Shown: piece by piece, positions 10,900 through 22,979 of the stretch | How positions within the stretch are numbered: position 1 is the stretch's first letter | Layout of the letters: every line of letters begins with the position of its first letter | Origin: Micropterix aruncella | Taxonomy: Eukaryota; Arthropoda; Insecta; Lepidoptera; Micropterigidae | Length of the DNA: 64,000 nt | NCBI GenBank assembly: GCA_944548615.1 | Contig: OX155961.1 | Span: 20,157,971 to 20,221,970, forward strand | Direction: 5' to 3' | The notes under the pieces: model-generated | Told to the model about the DNA's origin: nothing | Seen by the model: only the letters and a program-made list of their open reading frames with translations | The model's database searches: none | Translations under genes and position numbers: made by a program

Positions 10900-11400
10900 T
10901 ACAGATGTAACCGTTTTTGGGAATAATTAAATATAGTAGAGAAAAGGTCCAAAACTTTTTGGTCTGTCATATGAAACCTCACACGTCTAAATCGGTTAAG
11001 CAGTTATAGGGTAAATCGACGAAACTTGATACCAAGAATCGTCATCTTTGAATCATCATGGCTCCTCACCTCATGGGTTGAGGAAGTGACGACATCGATT
11101 TACTTACCCGGGAAACACCACTAAACACGATGGTACAACTTGTTGGTGTAGCACTATTCACTTCTATGAAAATTGAAAAGTCACCGAAACGTCGGGTCCG
11201 ACAAATTTTACGCGGTAAATTCGTTTTCTATCCTATTTATAATAAATATATAGTGTTTAGTGTCTGGTTGAGCACATTCCGAAAATATATATGTATCTAT
11301 ATGGACAAATATTTCGTTAAAAAATCGTAATAGAAATAATTATAAATACAACAGTTCACTTCGTCTAACGAATGTTGTGTTTTTTATTCTCTTTAATATA
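10900..11400 (+). repeat. Dispersed repeat related to 46050-46440
   Basis: The stretch 'cattccgaaaatatatatg', 'atatttcgttaaaaaatcg' and 'ataattataaatac' matches 46290-46380. It contains the Penelope-like terminal piece at 11182-11243. Its class is unknown. Confidence 0.5.
11182..11243 (+). mobile_element. Penelope-like element terminal fragment
   Basis: CACCGAAACGTCGGGTCCGA and TTACGCGGTAAATTCGTTTT followed by CTATCCTATTTATAAT recur at 24075-24135 and, inverted, at 43521-43612 and partly at 23705-23765. The 23705 copy adjoins a GIY-YIG-type coding scrap, which suggests the Penelope-like affiliation. Confidence 0.45.
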
Positions 11401-11589
11401 TTGACTTGTTTGACTACTTTGCATTTTGGGATTACATCAGCATAGATTATAACACTGCTCCGCCGGCGCTTCAGTCCGTATTTTCTGTGTTGCAGTACGA
11501 GAAAATATGGTATGCATTCGGCGGCGCAGCCTACGTCCTAATGAGTCTAATTAGTCATTTGGGGAGCGCAACGCCAAGGGAGAGCCAAT

Positions 11590-12045
11590 AAAACCGAGAT
11601 TATTAGGTCATTACTTAGGTAAAAGATGGGTCCGAGGTAGTGGGGGCTCACCGACGACGACGCCGACGACGCGACGTACCTCCTCCGGACCGCGCGCGGC
11701 CTGAATCGCAAACGACTTACAACTTAGTATTCGGAGCGCAATCGTGTTTATGTCAAGACACAAACAAACCGAAGCACGGACCCGCGCTCTCCACCTTGAG
11801 AACGCTCCGCCCCCGCTTCGCCCCCGCCGCCGCCCCTCGAGGAAATAAAATAAAGCGTTTGGAAAATGTGTCGTAAGTCGAAATATGATTACCGACGTAC
11901 GGCGCCATGAAATATTTATGCTTGCTTAGGCGCACCGCGCCGCGGCGGGATAAGCCGCGGATACGTATGCGGATAGTGCGACACGAGATTTCCGATTTTA
12001 TCTACCCGACCGCGCGCCGCCACGTTTCAATATATACTTTTTTGT
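11590..12045. other. CpG-rich low-copy island
   Basis: It contains dense CGACGACGCCGACGACGCGA, C-rich runs at 11805-11840 and CCGCGCCGCGGCGGGATAAG near 11937. It is among the most GC-rich blocks in the window. The short frames in it are repetitive Arg/Pro and not credible. A regulatory element or unmethylated CpG patch is possible. Confidence 0.35.
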
Positions 12046-12084
12046 AAGGCAAAACTATTGAAAACGTTTCAATCGGATACCTGA

Positions 12085-13092
12085 TCTTGATTTAAAATTA
12101 GACTTTTAAAAGTGGGATGATGGGTCTACTAAACAACCCTTTGAAATCCCAGGCTATACTCATTGGAGGTCGTAAATTGCTCTCCAGATTAAATGTAAAA
12201 TCCCTTCCGCTTTTAAAACTGAACGATATCATCATACCATTGTCGCAAAAAGTGAAAGATCTTGGTCTAATTATCGATGAACATTTGTCCTGGCAACCAC
12301 ACATGGACGAGGTAAGTCGTAAAATATTTGCTAGTTTTCACCCTCTGCAAACACTCAGAAGATGTCTTCCTATGAACACCAAAAAATCTTTTGCACAGTC
12401 TCTCCTCTTACCTTTCCTTGACTATGCAGATGTGGCTTATCTCGATTTATCAGAGGAACTGCTCAACAAGCTTGAACGTTTGCAAAATGTATGCATACGA
12501 TTCATCTTCGGTCTACGTAAGTATGATCACGTGTCCGACTATAGGGCACAGTTAAAGTGGTTGCCAGTACGCCAAAGAAGAAATGTTCATATACTTGCTC
12601 TCCTATATCGTGTACTTTCCCAATTAACATGGCACCATCATATCTCCACGAGCTTTTTGAACCACTAAGTTCCCACGGTCTCGTACTTCGGTCAGCTTCT
12701 GACAGTTTATTAAAAATTCCGAGTCATAAAAGTGATTTCTATTCCTATTCTTTCTGTGTCCATGGTGCAAGACTCTGGAACAATCTCCCAGCAAATATAC
12801 GAAACTCGCCTTCTTTACCATCGTTTAAGACTCTCCTTAAGGATTACTACCTTTCTAAGAAGTAACCATTTCTTCCCTTTCTTTCCTCTTCCTCTCCCAA
12901 TTTCCTCTCCTCGGGCATTATTAGTTTTAAATTCTTCCACTTGTCTGTATGTTATGTAATAATCTTTATTTTCACAATGCGCGCATGTACCACTGTGTTT
13001 AGGTTAGTTGTAAGACATTGCCATGTGGCAATAAGCTCGCCTTTTTGTATAATAATTAAGTGCAAATAAAGAGTTTATTATTATTATTATTT
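12085..13092 (+). mobile_element. LINE-B: 5'-truncated LINE, same family as LINE-A
   Basis: The frame starting at 12117 encodes LKSQAILIGGRKLLS, KDLGLIIDEHLSWQPHM, KSFAQSLLLPFLDYADVAYL and LERLQNVCIRFIFG: the end of the RT palm, the thumb and the C-terminal domain of a Jockey/CR1-type ORF2. One frameshift near 12610-12640 moves the reading to APSYLHELFEPLSSHGLVLR and HGARLWNNLPANIRNS, ending at 12865. The 3' UTR carries GGTTAGTTGTAAGACATTG (13002), 'ggcaataagctcgcc' and 'gcaaataaag', then a (TTA)n tail. Only the 3' quarter of the element is present. It is better preserved than LINE-A. Confidence 0.9.
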
Positions 13093-13101
13093 TCACTCTT
13101 A

Positions 13102-13710
13102 AGGCGCAAACAAATTATCGGACGCGACTGACGGACGCGGCTTACGGAAGCGAGTGATAGTGTGCACAGTCGTTTGGGACGCGGCTTGCGAATTTCTATC
13201 GGACGTCCGAACCCTCATAGGGCGTTTACACTCTCGCGCGAGGCGCGAGGCGAGACGCAAAACCATATCAGTAAACAAATGGAACAGAGGCAAAGCTTCT
13301 AATGGGGCGTTTACACTCTTGCGCGAGGCGCGAGGCGAGACGCAAAACCATATCAGTAAACAAATGGAACAGAGGCAAAGCTTCTAATGGGGCGTTTACA
13401 CTATCGCGCGAGGCGCGAGGCGAGACGCAAAACCATGTCGTAAACAAACGGAACAGAGGCAAGGCTTCTAGCAAGTAGGTAAACATTTTGTACGCTCGTT
13501 AGAAGCTTTGCCTCTGCTCCATTTGTTTACTGATATGGTTTTGCGTCTCGCCTCGCGCCTCGCGCGAGAGTGTAAACGCCCTATCAAGGTTAATTCCGCG
13601 ACTTACGTCCGATAATTTGCACAGCTTAGTAAACATTCATCATACAGATACCTTCAAGTCGCGTCCGTAAGCCGCGTCTGTCCGCTGCGTTCGATAATTT
13701 GTTCACGCCT
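13102..13710. mobile_element. Outer foldback element with TTA target duplication
   Basis: The ends are AGGCGCAAACAAATTATCGG (13102) and the inverse of AGGCGTGAACAAATTATCGA (ending 13710). The matching arms also share GACGCGGCTTACGGA. TTA occurs at 13099-13101 and 13711-13713, a 3-bp duplication like those of PIF/Harbinger elements. The interior is occupied by another foldback (13218-13583). No transposase is encoded. Confidence 0.75.
13218..13583. mobile_element. Inner foldback: three 85-bp direct units and one inverted unit
   Basis: Units starting GGGCGTTTACACT at 13220, 13305 and 13390 (period exactly 85 bp) contain the palindrome-like CGCGCGAGGCGCGAGGCGAG. An inverted unit occupies 13501-13581. 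TA flanks the outermost GGGCG/CGCCC ends, as in TA-inserting elements, but TA is self-complementary and so weak evidence. Open frames across this block are by-products of the repeats. Confidence 0.8.
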
Positions 13711-13713
13711 TTA

Positions 13714-14530
13714 CGATTAGCCGCTGACTTGCAAGGCCAAAAACGCCCCACATGCCAAACAGTTCCGCTGTTGACGTGAAACGTTTTTCATTTCGGTAAG
13801 TACAGGGTCACTTGCTAAAACCACATGCAACTAAAACATGTCGCCTCAGTGATAACTGTAGCTCTGTAATTACGCGCTGTGCGCGAAGTGGTTGCTTTAG
13901 TTTTAATTCATAGCTCTATATACGTCTTACATACATATAATGAATAATTAGTGCCTATCAATAGTTATAGTGGATTTAATAATTATTTTATTGAAACAGT
14001 CAAAATAATTCGCCTCCTAGAAAAACCATTATGCGTCAAAAACGGCGGGAAGTATCTAAAAAGAAATTTCTTCAAAAAATTGACTTTATATGTGTATGTT
14101 ATTTGGTTTTATTCATTTCACTACTTACCAATGCCCTCTACCATGCATCTCATTGGCTGCGCTTAAGGCGTTTTACGGAAATCACTGCGGTGGTGTATCT
14201 ATTACAACTTACCCGTTTTTTTTTTGCAATTTGCACACGCAAAAGAGTTTTTTTACACATCCTATAAAACCTACAAGTAGTTGAGGTCTATTTCAACTGT
14301 TAGAATCTTACTTATAGACCTATAAATAGGATTTCTTTGATATGACTTCTTTTACAGCCTGGTTTAAGATTTTCGACCTATTTGGCTATAAATATGCAGA
14401 GGATGACTCCGCTGTAGCCTCCCGTATTCTCCCAAACATTCTACGATTGGCCCAAATGACGGCTTTCTCTTTCGTCGTTTGTATTTCAATGTGGGGTACC
14501 AAGTTAACTTTTCAGTCCAAAGTTACTATA
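13714..14530. other. AT-rich spacer
   Basis: No gene was recognised. The three overlapping frames at 13950-14290 have no family resemblance. Confidence 0.3.
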
Positions 14531-14558
14531 AGCATTGATTTTATATAAAATCAATGCT
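14531..14558. repeat. Perfect 28-bp palindrome
   Basis: The sequence from AGCATTGATT to AATCAATGCT is its own reverse complement, centred on TATA. It may be a hairpin remnant of a small foldback. Confidence 0.8.
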
Positions 14559-15879
14559 ATAAGGTACATACTTTACTTGTTTGATCAAATTTAACTGTCT
14601 TACCTTTAAATTTCGGTTTCTTGTACTTGGTCAATTCATGCTAATGGGTTAAAAATCGCTATCATTTAGGTTGGCCAGATAACCTTATACTGGGGTACCG
14701 GTGGCTCATTATGTTGATTCCTAATTAGATTTAGTTTACTCATCGTTCGAGGAGAGTTTATCAATATCATAACTACCATATTGTCTGCATATCCTTGCCT
14801 GTATAGGGCAATTACATCAAGTTTCTTCAAAAACACGTCTCCGGAGTAGAGACTGATCATTTATTGTAGATTTTCTTTCTACGGCTGCTATAATCTGAGT
14901 GTACTGGGTTTTGTTTTCTGGATCAGTATGTTGAGTATTCATTTAACGTGTATATATCTCCTGCCAGGGATCATCTAAGGTCCCTATTCTTAAAATTATG
15001 TATTCTGTAGTTGTTTGACTATAACTCAAAAATTATTTGTGTATTTGATCTCCTAACTCTTTAATAGCCCTCCAAAGTCAATACAAGATTTAGAACAAAA
15101 ATGTTCGATTATAGATTTAAACACTGACTCATCACACATGCTATTTATAAGGTAGATGACCTCGAAAAAATATTACAATATCTTTAATTTATGTATATAT
15201 ACTTATTATGAAAAATAATATTATCTTTCTACGATAGCTCTATTATTCTTACTTTAAAACATACGTGGTTAATCTCGTATGTTGGGAATAATTTAATAAT
15301 ATTTGATTGTTAATTTTAATTTTTGCCATGGGCTTATTGAGCATTTATCTGCAATTGGTTATTATTAATATTCTTTTTATTGATTATTTGTTGCATTAGT
15401 TTTAGGCTATTGATCTCCTTCATTATTTTCTTGATTTATTTATTTTATTTATTATTTATTTATTAGTTTCAAATAGTATTCAAGGGCATTACAGATGAAT
15501 ACAATTCGCCCTTGAATATTAAAGCTAGAGTGTAGTCTAAAAATTATATTGATTGATTATATTATGTTTCATTCGTACTTTTGATTATTTGTGTTTTTAA
15601 GATATCCAACTGTATTTGCGATTTTAGTTGAATAAAAGACTATTAACTATTCGAGTATACTCATTACGGGTTTTCATTACGTGAGACTATGTTATGTAAG
15701 CCTTTTTGAACTTGTTTACCTGGTCGGTATGCATGTTGATTTTCATGTAGGGATGAAGCAACTAATATAATTTTCCCTGTGTATCTTTCTACTATCTCTC
15801 CAAGATCTTTAAGACAAGAATAGATCTAAATATTGCTGTGTATAATCATGAAAATATGACGGAGTAGCAAACCGACAAA
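14559..15879. other. AT-rich spacer with a small hairpin
   Basis: An 11-bp inverted pair TATTCAAGGGC (15477-15487) and its complement (15508-15518) follows TTTATT-type simple sequence. Nothing coding was recognised. Confidence 0.3.
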
Positions 15880-16300
15880 GATAGGTTACAAAAGACGCGT
15901 CGGTGCAACGCTCGGAAAAGTTAAAGAGAGTTGTGGATTCCGCTTTATATCCTTATTGATATTCGATTTGCAGCACACTCCTCGATACACTTTGTGCAGT
16001 TCGCTCGAGCGGTTCTGGTACAGTCTAGGAGGGGGATAAATAGGAGGGAGGAGGGGGTAGTAAGTTGGCCTCCCTACACTCCGTTTGATAGATGTCCGCC
16101 TCGGTGAAAAGGTAAACGAAGCGGCGCGCATGAGGGAGCTGGAGGTGGCTGGCCGTCGAACTGATGCAGACATTCCGCGGGAAAATGGACAGCTTGATAT
16201 TTAAAAGAAATACGCCCCTTGAGCGTTATGTTCGCCTGATAAGACCGAACGGTTTCATAGTTCATGGATGACCTGCCGAAATGTCGAATCACAACAGTCG
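15880..16300. other. GC-richer low-copy island, candidate regulatory DNA
   Basis: It contains GGAGGGGGATAAATAGGAGG, GAAGCGGCGCGCATGAGGGA and other non-repetitive sequence absent elsewhere in the window. The minus-strand frames (72-95 codons) show no domain. Confidence 0.3.
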
Positions 16301-16479
16301 CAAAATACTGATTTTAGGTATATTTTTTTGCACTTATAAATTAAAACACAGAAATAGATCTTATTACCAGATGGCAATATTTTGCAACTAACCTAATCAT
16401 ACAATGCAGTGGTACATAAGCGCATTGTAGAAATAAAGTTTAATAAATATTAAATTATTCTGCGTAAAACATGCACCTA

Positions 16480-17215
16480 GGTGGTGAACGGTTTCATGCA
16501 GCTTGGGCCACAAGATCCATTTTGTTCTCGGATCGGTTTAACTCATGATTCAGCTCCAATTCAGAAGGCTCTGCGAGTGAAAGGCTACCCTGGGTAAGAC
16601 TCCCGTGTTTCAGGACTTAGAGCTGTTGGACCGGTTTATCCTGGCGAGATTGCATCCCGGCGCCACTGGACGGTTTGCGCACCGGTCGGCAATGCCAATC
16701 GGTTGTGCATTCTGACTAATTGCTGAAGGGATCTGGAGACTATGGAAATACAATGTTTCCTAAGCAGCGGGGGTGGATGTTTCACCTGATGTCATGCCAT
16801 TCTTGAAATGACCTTGAGCCACTCGATCGTGTGTTGCATTACGGGCAAAGAACGCCCAGGTCCGCGATAAATTCAAAATGAATTACCGCTGTAATACAAC
16901 AGGTAGAGGTTGCGTAAGTGACTTCGGATCTGTAACCAGTCGGGAGGACGGAAGTATCCTGAAGGTTAATTCCAGACGGAGATATCCTGCCAAAACTGGC
17001 AGTTAGGGGGAGAGACTGCCCGCTGCGTACCGTTCCCGGTGCCTCGCCGTAAGGCGTTGGACTCTAACGGGTTGCTGGTGAACTAGACAGTAGATTGTCT
17101 TGTCCCCATATCTTCTACGCTCATCCTACGGCTGAAAGAATGATCAGATCATTCTTCTAGATTCTATATTGTTATACCAGCCTGGGCTAACGGGTTCGCC
17201 CGTTGTAGTCGACAC
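16480..17215 (+). repeat. G690 repeat, nearly full-length but diverged
   Basis: All blocks occur in order: 'ggacggtttgcgcaccg', 'ccaatcggttgtgcattctgac', 'gtttcctaagcagcgggggt', 'gggcaaagaacgccc', 'gccgtaaggcgttgg', 'tcttctacgctcatcc', and the terminal CGGGTTCGCCCG followed by TTGTAGTCGACA. It is longer and more diverged than the 24165 copy. Confidence 0.75.
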
Positions 17216-17231
17216 TACTACTACTACTATA
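17214..17231. repeat. (CTA)n microsatellite
   Basis: About six CTA units lie at the 3' end of the G690 copy. Confidence 0.7.
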
Positions 17232-17239
17232 ATTAAAAC

Positions 17240-17600
17240 TAAGTATATCTGACAAGAGGAAATTGGCAGATAAAGGAGACAGAAAACAATGAACTGGTTA
17301 CTTCTTAGAATTATAATGCTTTTTGGAGCGAGTCTTGAATGATTCTAAAGAAGGCGAGTTTCGTATATACTGGGAGATCGTTCCAGAGTCTTGCGTGAAT
17401 ACAGAAAGAGTATTATAGGCGTAGAAATCAGTATTATAACGAGGAATTTTGGATAAATTGACAGAGGCTGACTAAATTACGAGACCGTGGGAACTTACTG
17501 GTTCGAAAAGCTCGTGGAGACAGGATGGTGTTTATTGGGAGAGTACACGATAGAACAGAGCGTGATTTTAAAGACATCTGTTAGAAAAAAACGAAAGTTT
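17240..17600 (-). mobile_element. LINE-C: minus-strand fragment of the LINE-A/B family
   Basis: Its reverse complement is very similar to 12600-12910 of LINE-B. It shares CTCCACGAGCTTTT, AAGTTCCCACGGTCTCGTA, CAAGACTCTGGAACGATCTC, ATACGAAACTCGCCTTCTTT and the first part of the 3' UTR. It contains stops and frameshifts and lacks the 3' tail. Confidence 0.85.
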
Positions 17601-18489
<889 letters not shown>

Positions 18490-18905
18490 TGCCTAAAAAT
18501 ATCGTCCCCTTTTTAAATGTGACTGACGAGTGGGAGATGAGGCGACAAGATGGCAGCTCATATCCTCGGGGAGAGATTTGAAGTTGAAAGAAACTGTCAA
18601 TTTGCATGGATCAGAACGGGTGCGGGGCGGGGAGAGAGGTGCGCGGGGGAAGGGGGGGGGGGCAACGCGAGAGGAACAAATCCTTTTCAGTGGTAACTTT
18701 GTCAAATAGGAAATGTGGCAACCGTTAAACCTTCGGGGACCACCGCCGGAATTGTATTTACCATTCGCACCACCGCATCGCATCCGAAGAGAAAGTTACA
18801 CTCGCGCGGATATACAGTCTGCGGATGTACATTGGATGTGGTGTTGCTTCGACGTAGGCATACGTTGCAAAACTATGACCAGCGCATTCGTATTGAAATA
18901 AAATA
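18490..18905. other. GC-richer low-copy island with a G-rich tract
   Basis: A G-rich run (GGGGCGGGGAGAGAGG to an uninterrupted G run near 18653) has quadruplex potential on the plus strand. The rest is non-repetitive. The short overlapping frames at 18713-18906 lack recognisable domains. Confidence 0.35.
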
Positions 18906-19019
18906 GGTTCTAAAAATATCTCCTAGTTTTGTATGTTATAGGATAGTTCTGAGGATTCATGAACCTAAAAATATACATATATTATCTCTTTTCCAAAACA
19001 TATTTCATTTGAGCTATAT

Positions 19020-19440
19020 ATCTTAAGCAACTATTTACTTCATTTGGAGAAAATGATAATTCATTATATAGGGAACCCATATTTATACTTCGAAAAAGAG
19101 CAGTTCGAATAATTGCTGAGGTGAAAAGGGAAGAGTTGTGTCGGACATATTTAGAAGATAAGGATTCTTACTTGGACATCACACTATATTTTAAAGCTAT
19201 GACTGAATTCTACAATAATAAAGACACAAAATATAAAGAGTTTTAGGAAGGACGCACCCAAAAAATAGCAGAAATAAATTCAATTTGGTTTTACCATGTG
19301 CGAAACTAAACTAAGCAAGGCAAGTTACAAAATATTCCGGGCTAGGGATATTTAAAAATATTACAGGTGGAAGTTTATTAAAAAAACTGCTGAAGCAGTT
19401 CTTATTAGAGAATGTTTTAAGTCGCTCGTAGACTTCTACC
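19020..19440 (+). mobile_element. LINE-D: ORF2 C-terminal relic
   Basis: From about 19096 the plus strand reads RKRAVRIIAEVKREELCRTY and SYLDITLYFKAMTEF, the usual '(Q/R)KRAIRIIxG...S.R..F..L.ILTL.SLYI.E' segment of CR1/Jockey ORF2. After a stop near 19244, other frames give LPCAKLSK and SYKI. The copy is strongly decayed. Confidence 0.75.
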
Positions 19441-19880
19441 GGGAGTATCTACCGGGAAACTGGTGTTAAACGAAGTATTTTAATTTTACTTATAAATATA
19501 ATATATTTTGAGATCGATATTTATGTACGTAGCAGTAATATTTAAATTTTTGGCTATTTGAATCTTTTTTATTCCGATTTTATTATTACTTTTTTCGACA
19601 ATTTTATTTAATATTTTGAACTATTTTGGCTTATCTTGATTTTATTTTATCCCGCTTACTTTATTGATTAATTTTAGTCGCATTTTAGCAAATAGTATTT
19701 ATATATTTATTTTTGTCGCTTCACTGTATTTTTTTAAATTTATTCCGGAAACTGTCAGTGAGTCTTTCGTGCATAAAGAACTTTGAACACATCCATATTA
19801 GCACAATAGTTCGCTTAATGAGGCGACACAGGCATTTTTATATTATATACGGATGTTGTTTAATGTATTTAAATAAGTCG
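19441..19880. other. AT-rich spacer
   Basis: A 130-codon frame beginning at 19713 crosses into the next repeat and shows no domain; I do not treat it as a gene. Confidence 0.3.
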
Positions 19881-19883
19881 TTT

Positions 19884-20464
19884 GTGTCACCCCAAGATAT
19901 TCACGGTAATTATAGCCAAGAACGTCGTCTCTCACAATTTAAAAATCGAATTGCAAATTCGCCGTTAAACATTCGAATTTTAAAACGTGCGACGCTGCAA
20001 ATTAAAATATTTGATTCCCCATACATTTGTATGGCGGAATTTATTTATTACTTGTGTCGCTTGTATATCAGACATTCCCGCCAAACTCAGATATTCACAT
20101 TGTGATTTTGGCCCCACAAGGCACAAGTGCACCGATTTAAAGTATCTAAGTCCAATATTTTGAGATTGAAGTATGAATAGTGCGCCCTCTGGTGAGGCGA
20201 TTTCAACTACAATCTCTCCACCTGTTCTATAATGTCTGCATGCCAAATTTCAGCTCAATCGGATAAAGCTTTTAGGCGCTATCGTAAAGGAATATACACA
20301 GTCAGATAGACACACAGACGCACAGACAGATTTTAGTCTGTGGGGGGGGGGGACAAAAAGTATATATCCGTAATTCTCGAAAAAATACGCACATTTACAA
20401 CACTTTATCTCAGCGTCGATTGGTATGCCGGTAAAATAAAAAAAAACGTTGTGTCACCCCAAGA
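19884..20464 (+). mobile_element. Repeat M copy 1 with A-rich tail and possible 14-bp target duplication
   Basis: GTGTCACCCCAAGA occurs at 19884-19897 and again at 20451-20464. Between them is a copy of repeat M: 'gtgcgccctctggtg', 'catgccaaatttcagctcaatcgg', 'gcactatcg'-like, 'acagtcagatagacacacagacg', 'ttttagtctgtgg'. It ends in an A-rich run directly before the second direct repeat. This fits a short retroposon, although the direct repeats could be terminal repeats instead. Confidence 0.5.
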
Positions 20465-20604
20465 CTTTCTTGGCAAGTAGACAAGCCCCCACCAACAACC
20501 TCTTGTCCGCCAACCCAACATCCCCCGCTTGCCAATTTGTAGTATATTCGTAGTATTTTTTATAGTATTAAAATGGTATAATTCAAAATATAATGTAGTA
20601 TTTT

Positions 20605-20745
20605 CTAGGGTTGTAAGAAGACTCCGCTTCCGCTTCCGTAACTGCGGTATTTCCGCAAAAAATCGTATATTCGTTTCCGCATCTGCATCTGCAGGTTTTA
20701 AGCGGAGTTATAACGGAGGTTTCAGTACCCAGGTTCAGTTCCATG
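20605..20745. repeat. CCGCTT/CGGAGT hexamer-like GC-rich repeat
   Basis: Units such as CCGCTTCCGCTTCCG and TTTCCGCATCTGCATCTGC alternate. A similar patch at 22365-22475 suggests a shared repetitive source. Confidence 0.5.
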
Positions 20746-21059
20746 CAAACAACTTTTTAGTGGGTACGGTTTTATTTACGACCCACTAAGAAATGGCCTA
20801 GAAGGTGACAAAGCCACAAAGCTGTTGATCATCAGATATAACTTGCCACTTCTGAATTTTAATTACCAGTGATTATTAATCTTATAATTACCATGTAATC
20901 AATAAAGTTTACATAATAAATATATTTTTATTAATAATATTACCAGGGTAATCAATAAAAAGCCCTTTAGGTTCTCCAGCGACCACTTATTTAAAGAGTT
21001 CCAAGTACTAGACATACGCCAATTATATGTGAAAGTATCAACAATATTTTATTACACCC

Positions 21060-21320
21060 ACACAGAGCGGCATATGATTAAATCTCACACTGCCAGAACA
21101 CGCGCAGTTACAGCCATGCAACATGATGTCCCCCTTAATTAAGAAAACTCAATTCGCCCAACGACATTTTTCTTTTCTTTGTCCGACTACACATAGAATA
21201 AATTCGGAATTAAAAGTGAAGTTAGATACCATACGAGGAAGAAAAATTATGACGGAATGGTTGATTGAGCTAGGAAGGAACGAAACGGAGAAATTGGTTA
21301 ATTATACTGCTGTATAATAA
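21060..21320 (+). mobile_element. LINE ORF2 C-terminal scrap
   Basis: The frame ending at 21317 contains FAQRHFSFLCPTTHRINSEL and KIMTEWLIELGRNETEKL. This is the terminal 'RxHSFFxxGPKxYNxLP....K..LxxWLL' type of segment of CR1/Jockey-group ORF2. The upstream sequence is degraded. The region 20750-21060 holds nothing assignable. Confidence 0.55.
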
Positions 21321-21349
21321 TACCTAACTACATAAAATTACTACTTTTC

Positions 21350-21480
21350 TGTATATATATATATATAGATGTAAAATATATGTACATATATGTATAGATT
21401 ATATGTATAAATGTATATATGTATATATGTGTATGTATATGTGTAGATGTATATGTAGATGTAGATGTATATGAACACGA
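21350..21480. repeat. Degenerate TA/TG-rich microsatellite
   Basis: Mixed TATATG, TGTA and TAGATG units. It separates the LINE scrap at 21060 from a second C-terminal-like frame ending at 21605 (RTLTLRLEEWW). Confidence 0.7.
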
Positions 21481-21609
21481 CGTACGGACAAAGACATTAT
21501 ACATTTCTAGCTCCAAAGCTTTACAATATACTGACAATGGACGTTCAAACGACCGACGTACCCTTACGCTACGTTTAGAAGAGTGGTGGCAACTTGGTTT
21601 TAAATAAAT

Positions 21610-21700
21610 CTAATAAATGTTATATATTATATATAATATATATTATAATTATATATATCTATATATGGTATATATCATATTTATATGTGTTTATATCTAA
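21610..21700. repeat. Degenerate (TATA)n tract
   Basis: Alternating TATAT/ATTAT sequence with short inverted repeats. Confidence 0.7.
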
Positions 21701-21799
21701 TATATAAAAAATAATTATTATTCCATATAACTTAGTAGATTGTCATAAATTTTAATTTAGTTTATAATTTTATTGATGTTTTTAAATTTAACTTTAAAT

Positions 21800-22052
21800 T
21801 TTAAATTGTACTCAAGTATTAGATAAGATTTTCCCTCTCGTCTCAAAAGAATTCATCGATGTTAGTACCACCTCAACACAGGTTCATACCTAGTGAGGTG
21901 GTAAACCGTTATGTCAAAAGATGAATTTCCTTTCTAAACTAGGTATAATATATACACTTATTATAAACTGTTTTTTTGTTAGAATAAGGATTTTCTTTGT
22001 AATTTGTAACTTGAATTACGGAAATAAATAAATAAATAAATAAATAAATATG
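21800..22052 (+). mobile_element. LINE 3' end with (AAAT)n tail
   Basis: An AT-rich 3'-UTR-like stretch ends in GGAAATAAATAAATAAATAA. This is the usual look of a LINE 3' terminus. It may belong to the element whose coding scraps lie at 21060-21605. The stretch 22053-22310 is AT-rich, with an imperfect hairpin AAGTCTACCTT/AAGGTAGATTTT. Confidence 0.45.
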
Positions 22053-22364
22053 TATATTATATGTGTATGTGTACATATGATTATTTAATATTATTATGTA
22101 TATATGTTAGTAAAATAGACTAAGTATATGTAATATCTGTGTAAATATTGGGCTACCACATAAAACAATGCTACATTAATTTACACTTTAAAAAAAAAGA
22201 AAAAATAATACATAAAAGTCTACCTTAGTACGGGCATCACTCCAGCAAGGTAGATTTTAATCTTATTAACCTATTGTTTTAAATGTGTGTGAAATATTAA
22301 TCAATAAAATAAATTAGGTTCCAGTGATTTTTGCTTTAATAAATGGTTGGCTGAAACCTTTTCT

Positions 22365-22475
22365 TAGTTGTTTCCACCTCCGCTCCGCTTCCGTTGAACC
22401 TCCGCGTCGGCGGAGGTCAAGCTCTGCTCCTCCGCTTCCGCATCTGCCACCACTAAAATGACCTCCGTTATATCC
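22365..22475. repeat. CCTCCG/CTTCCG GC-rich repeat
   Basis: CTCCGCTCCGCTTCCGTTGA and an internal CCTCCGCGTCGGCGGAGG palindrome. Related in style to 20605-20745. Confidence 0.5.
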
Positions 22476-22539
22476 ATAGTATTTTCCTAGATAAAAAGAT
22501 ATTACCGCTCGTATAAAAGATATCCTAGCCAAAATTTTA

Positions 22540-22905
22540 CAACGTGATTTCGGTCCGACAAAGCATCTGTGTACCTAATTTCAAGTATTTAACTGAAATA
22601 TTTCGAGATTGAAGGATGACTAGTGCACCCTCTGGTGGACCGATTTTAACTACAATCTTTTCAATTCTTTCCATGACCAAATGATGCTTGCATGCCAAAT
22701 TTCAGCTCGATCGGATGAAGTGTTTGGGCACTATCGTGGAGGGATACACACACACACACACACACAAAACACAGAAAGACTCACAGACAGACTTCAGTCT
22801 GGAAATGGTTTAATCATCTCGGGGGTGTCAAAATGGATATTTCCGTCTTCATCTCAATTTTTTGCGCGTTCACAATACTTTCCCTAGTGCGGGAAAGAAA
22901 ATGAG
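22540..22905 (+). repeat. Repeat M copy 2 with embedded (CA)n
   Basis: It shares 'gtgcaccctctggtgga', 'gcatgccaaatttcagctcg', 'gggcactatcgtggaggga', a (CA)n run, 'agactcacagacagacttcagtctg' and 'gttcacaatactttccc' with copies at 19898 (+) and 34035 (-). The CA tract sits at the same place in each copy. Confidence 0.75.
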
Positions 22906-22979
22906 CTATACGAATACATCCGTTTTAAATATCCGTTAAAAATCCGTATCTCAAATTATATTTTTCCAGGATTTATTTA

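Noticed and set aside
13154..13486. Overlapping frames on both strands
   Set aside because: They are translations of the 85-bp units and are open in several frames because the unit is GC-rich.
13220..13581. CRISPR-like regular repeats
   Set aside because: The units are contiguous 85-bp tandem copies without unique spacers, one is inverted, and the genome is eukaryotic.
16480..17215. G690 as an rRNA-derived sequence
   Set aside because: No rRNA core motif was recognised in any copy, and empty-site evidence shows it is an inserted element.
19713..20105. 130-codon plus-strand open frame
   Set aside because: It crosses from AT-rich spacer into a repeat-M insertion, has no domain, and its composition follows local base content.
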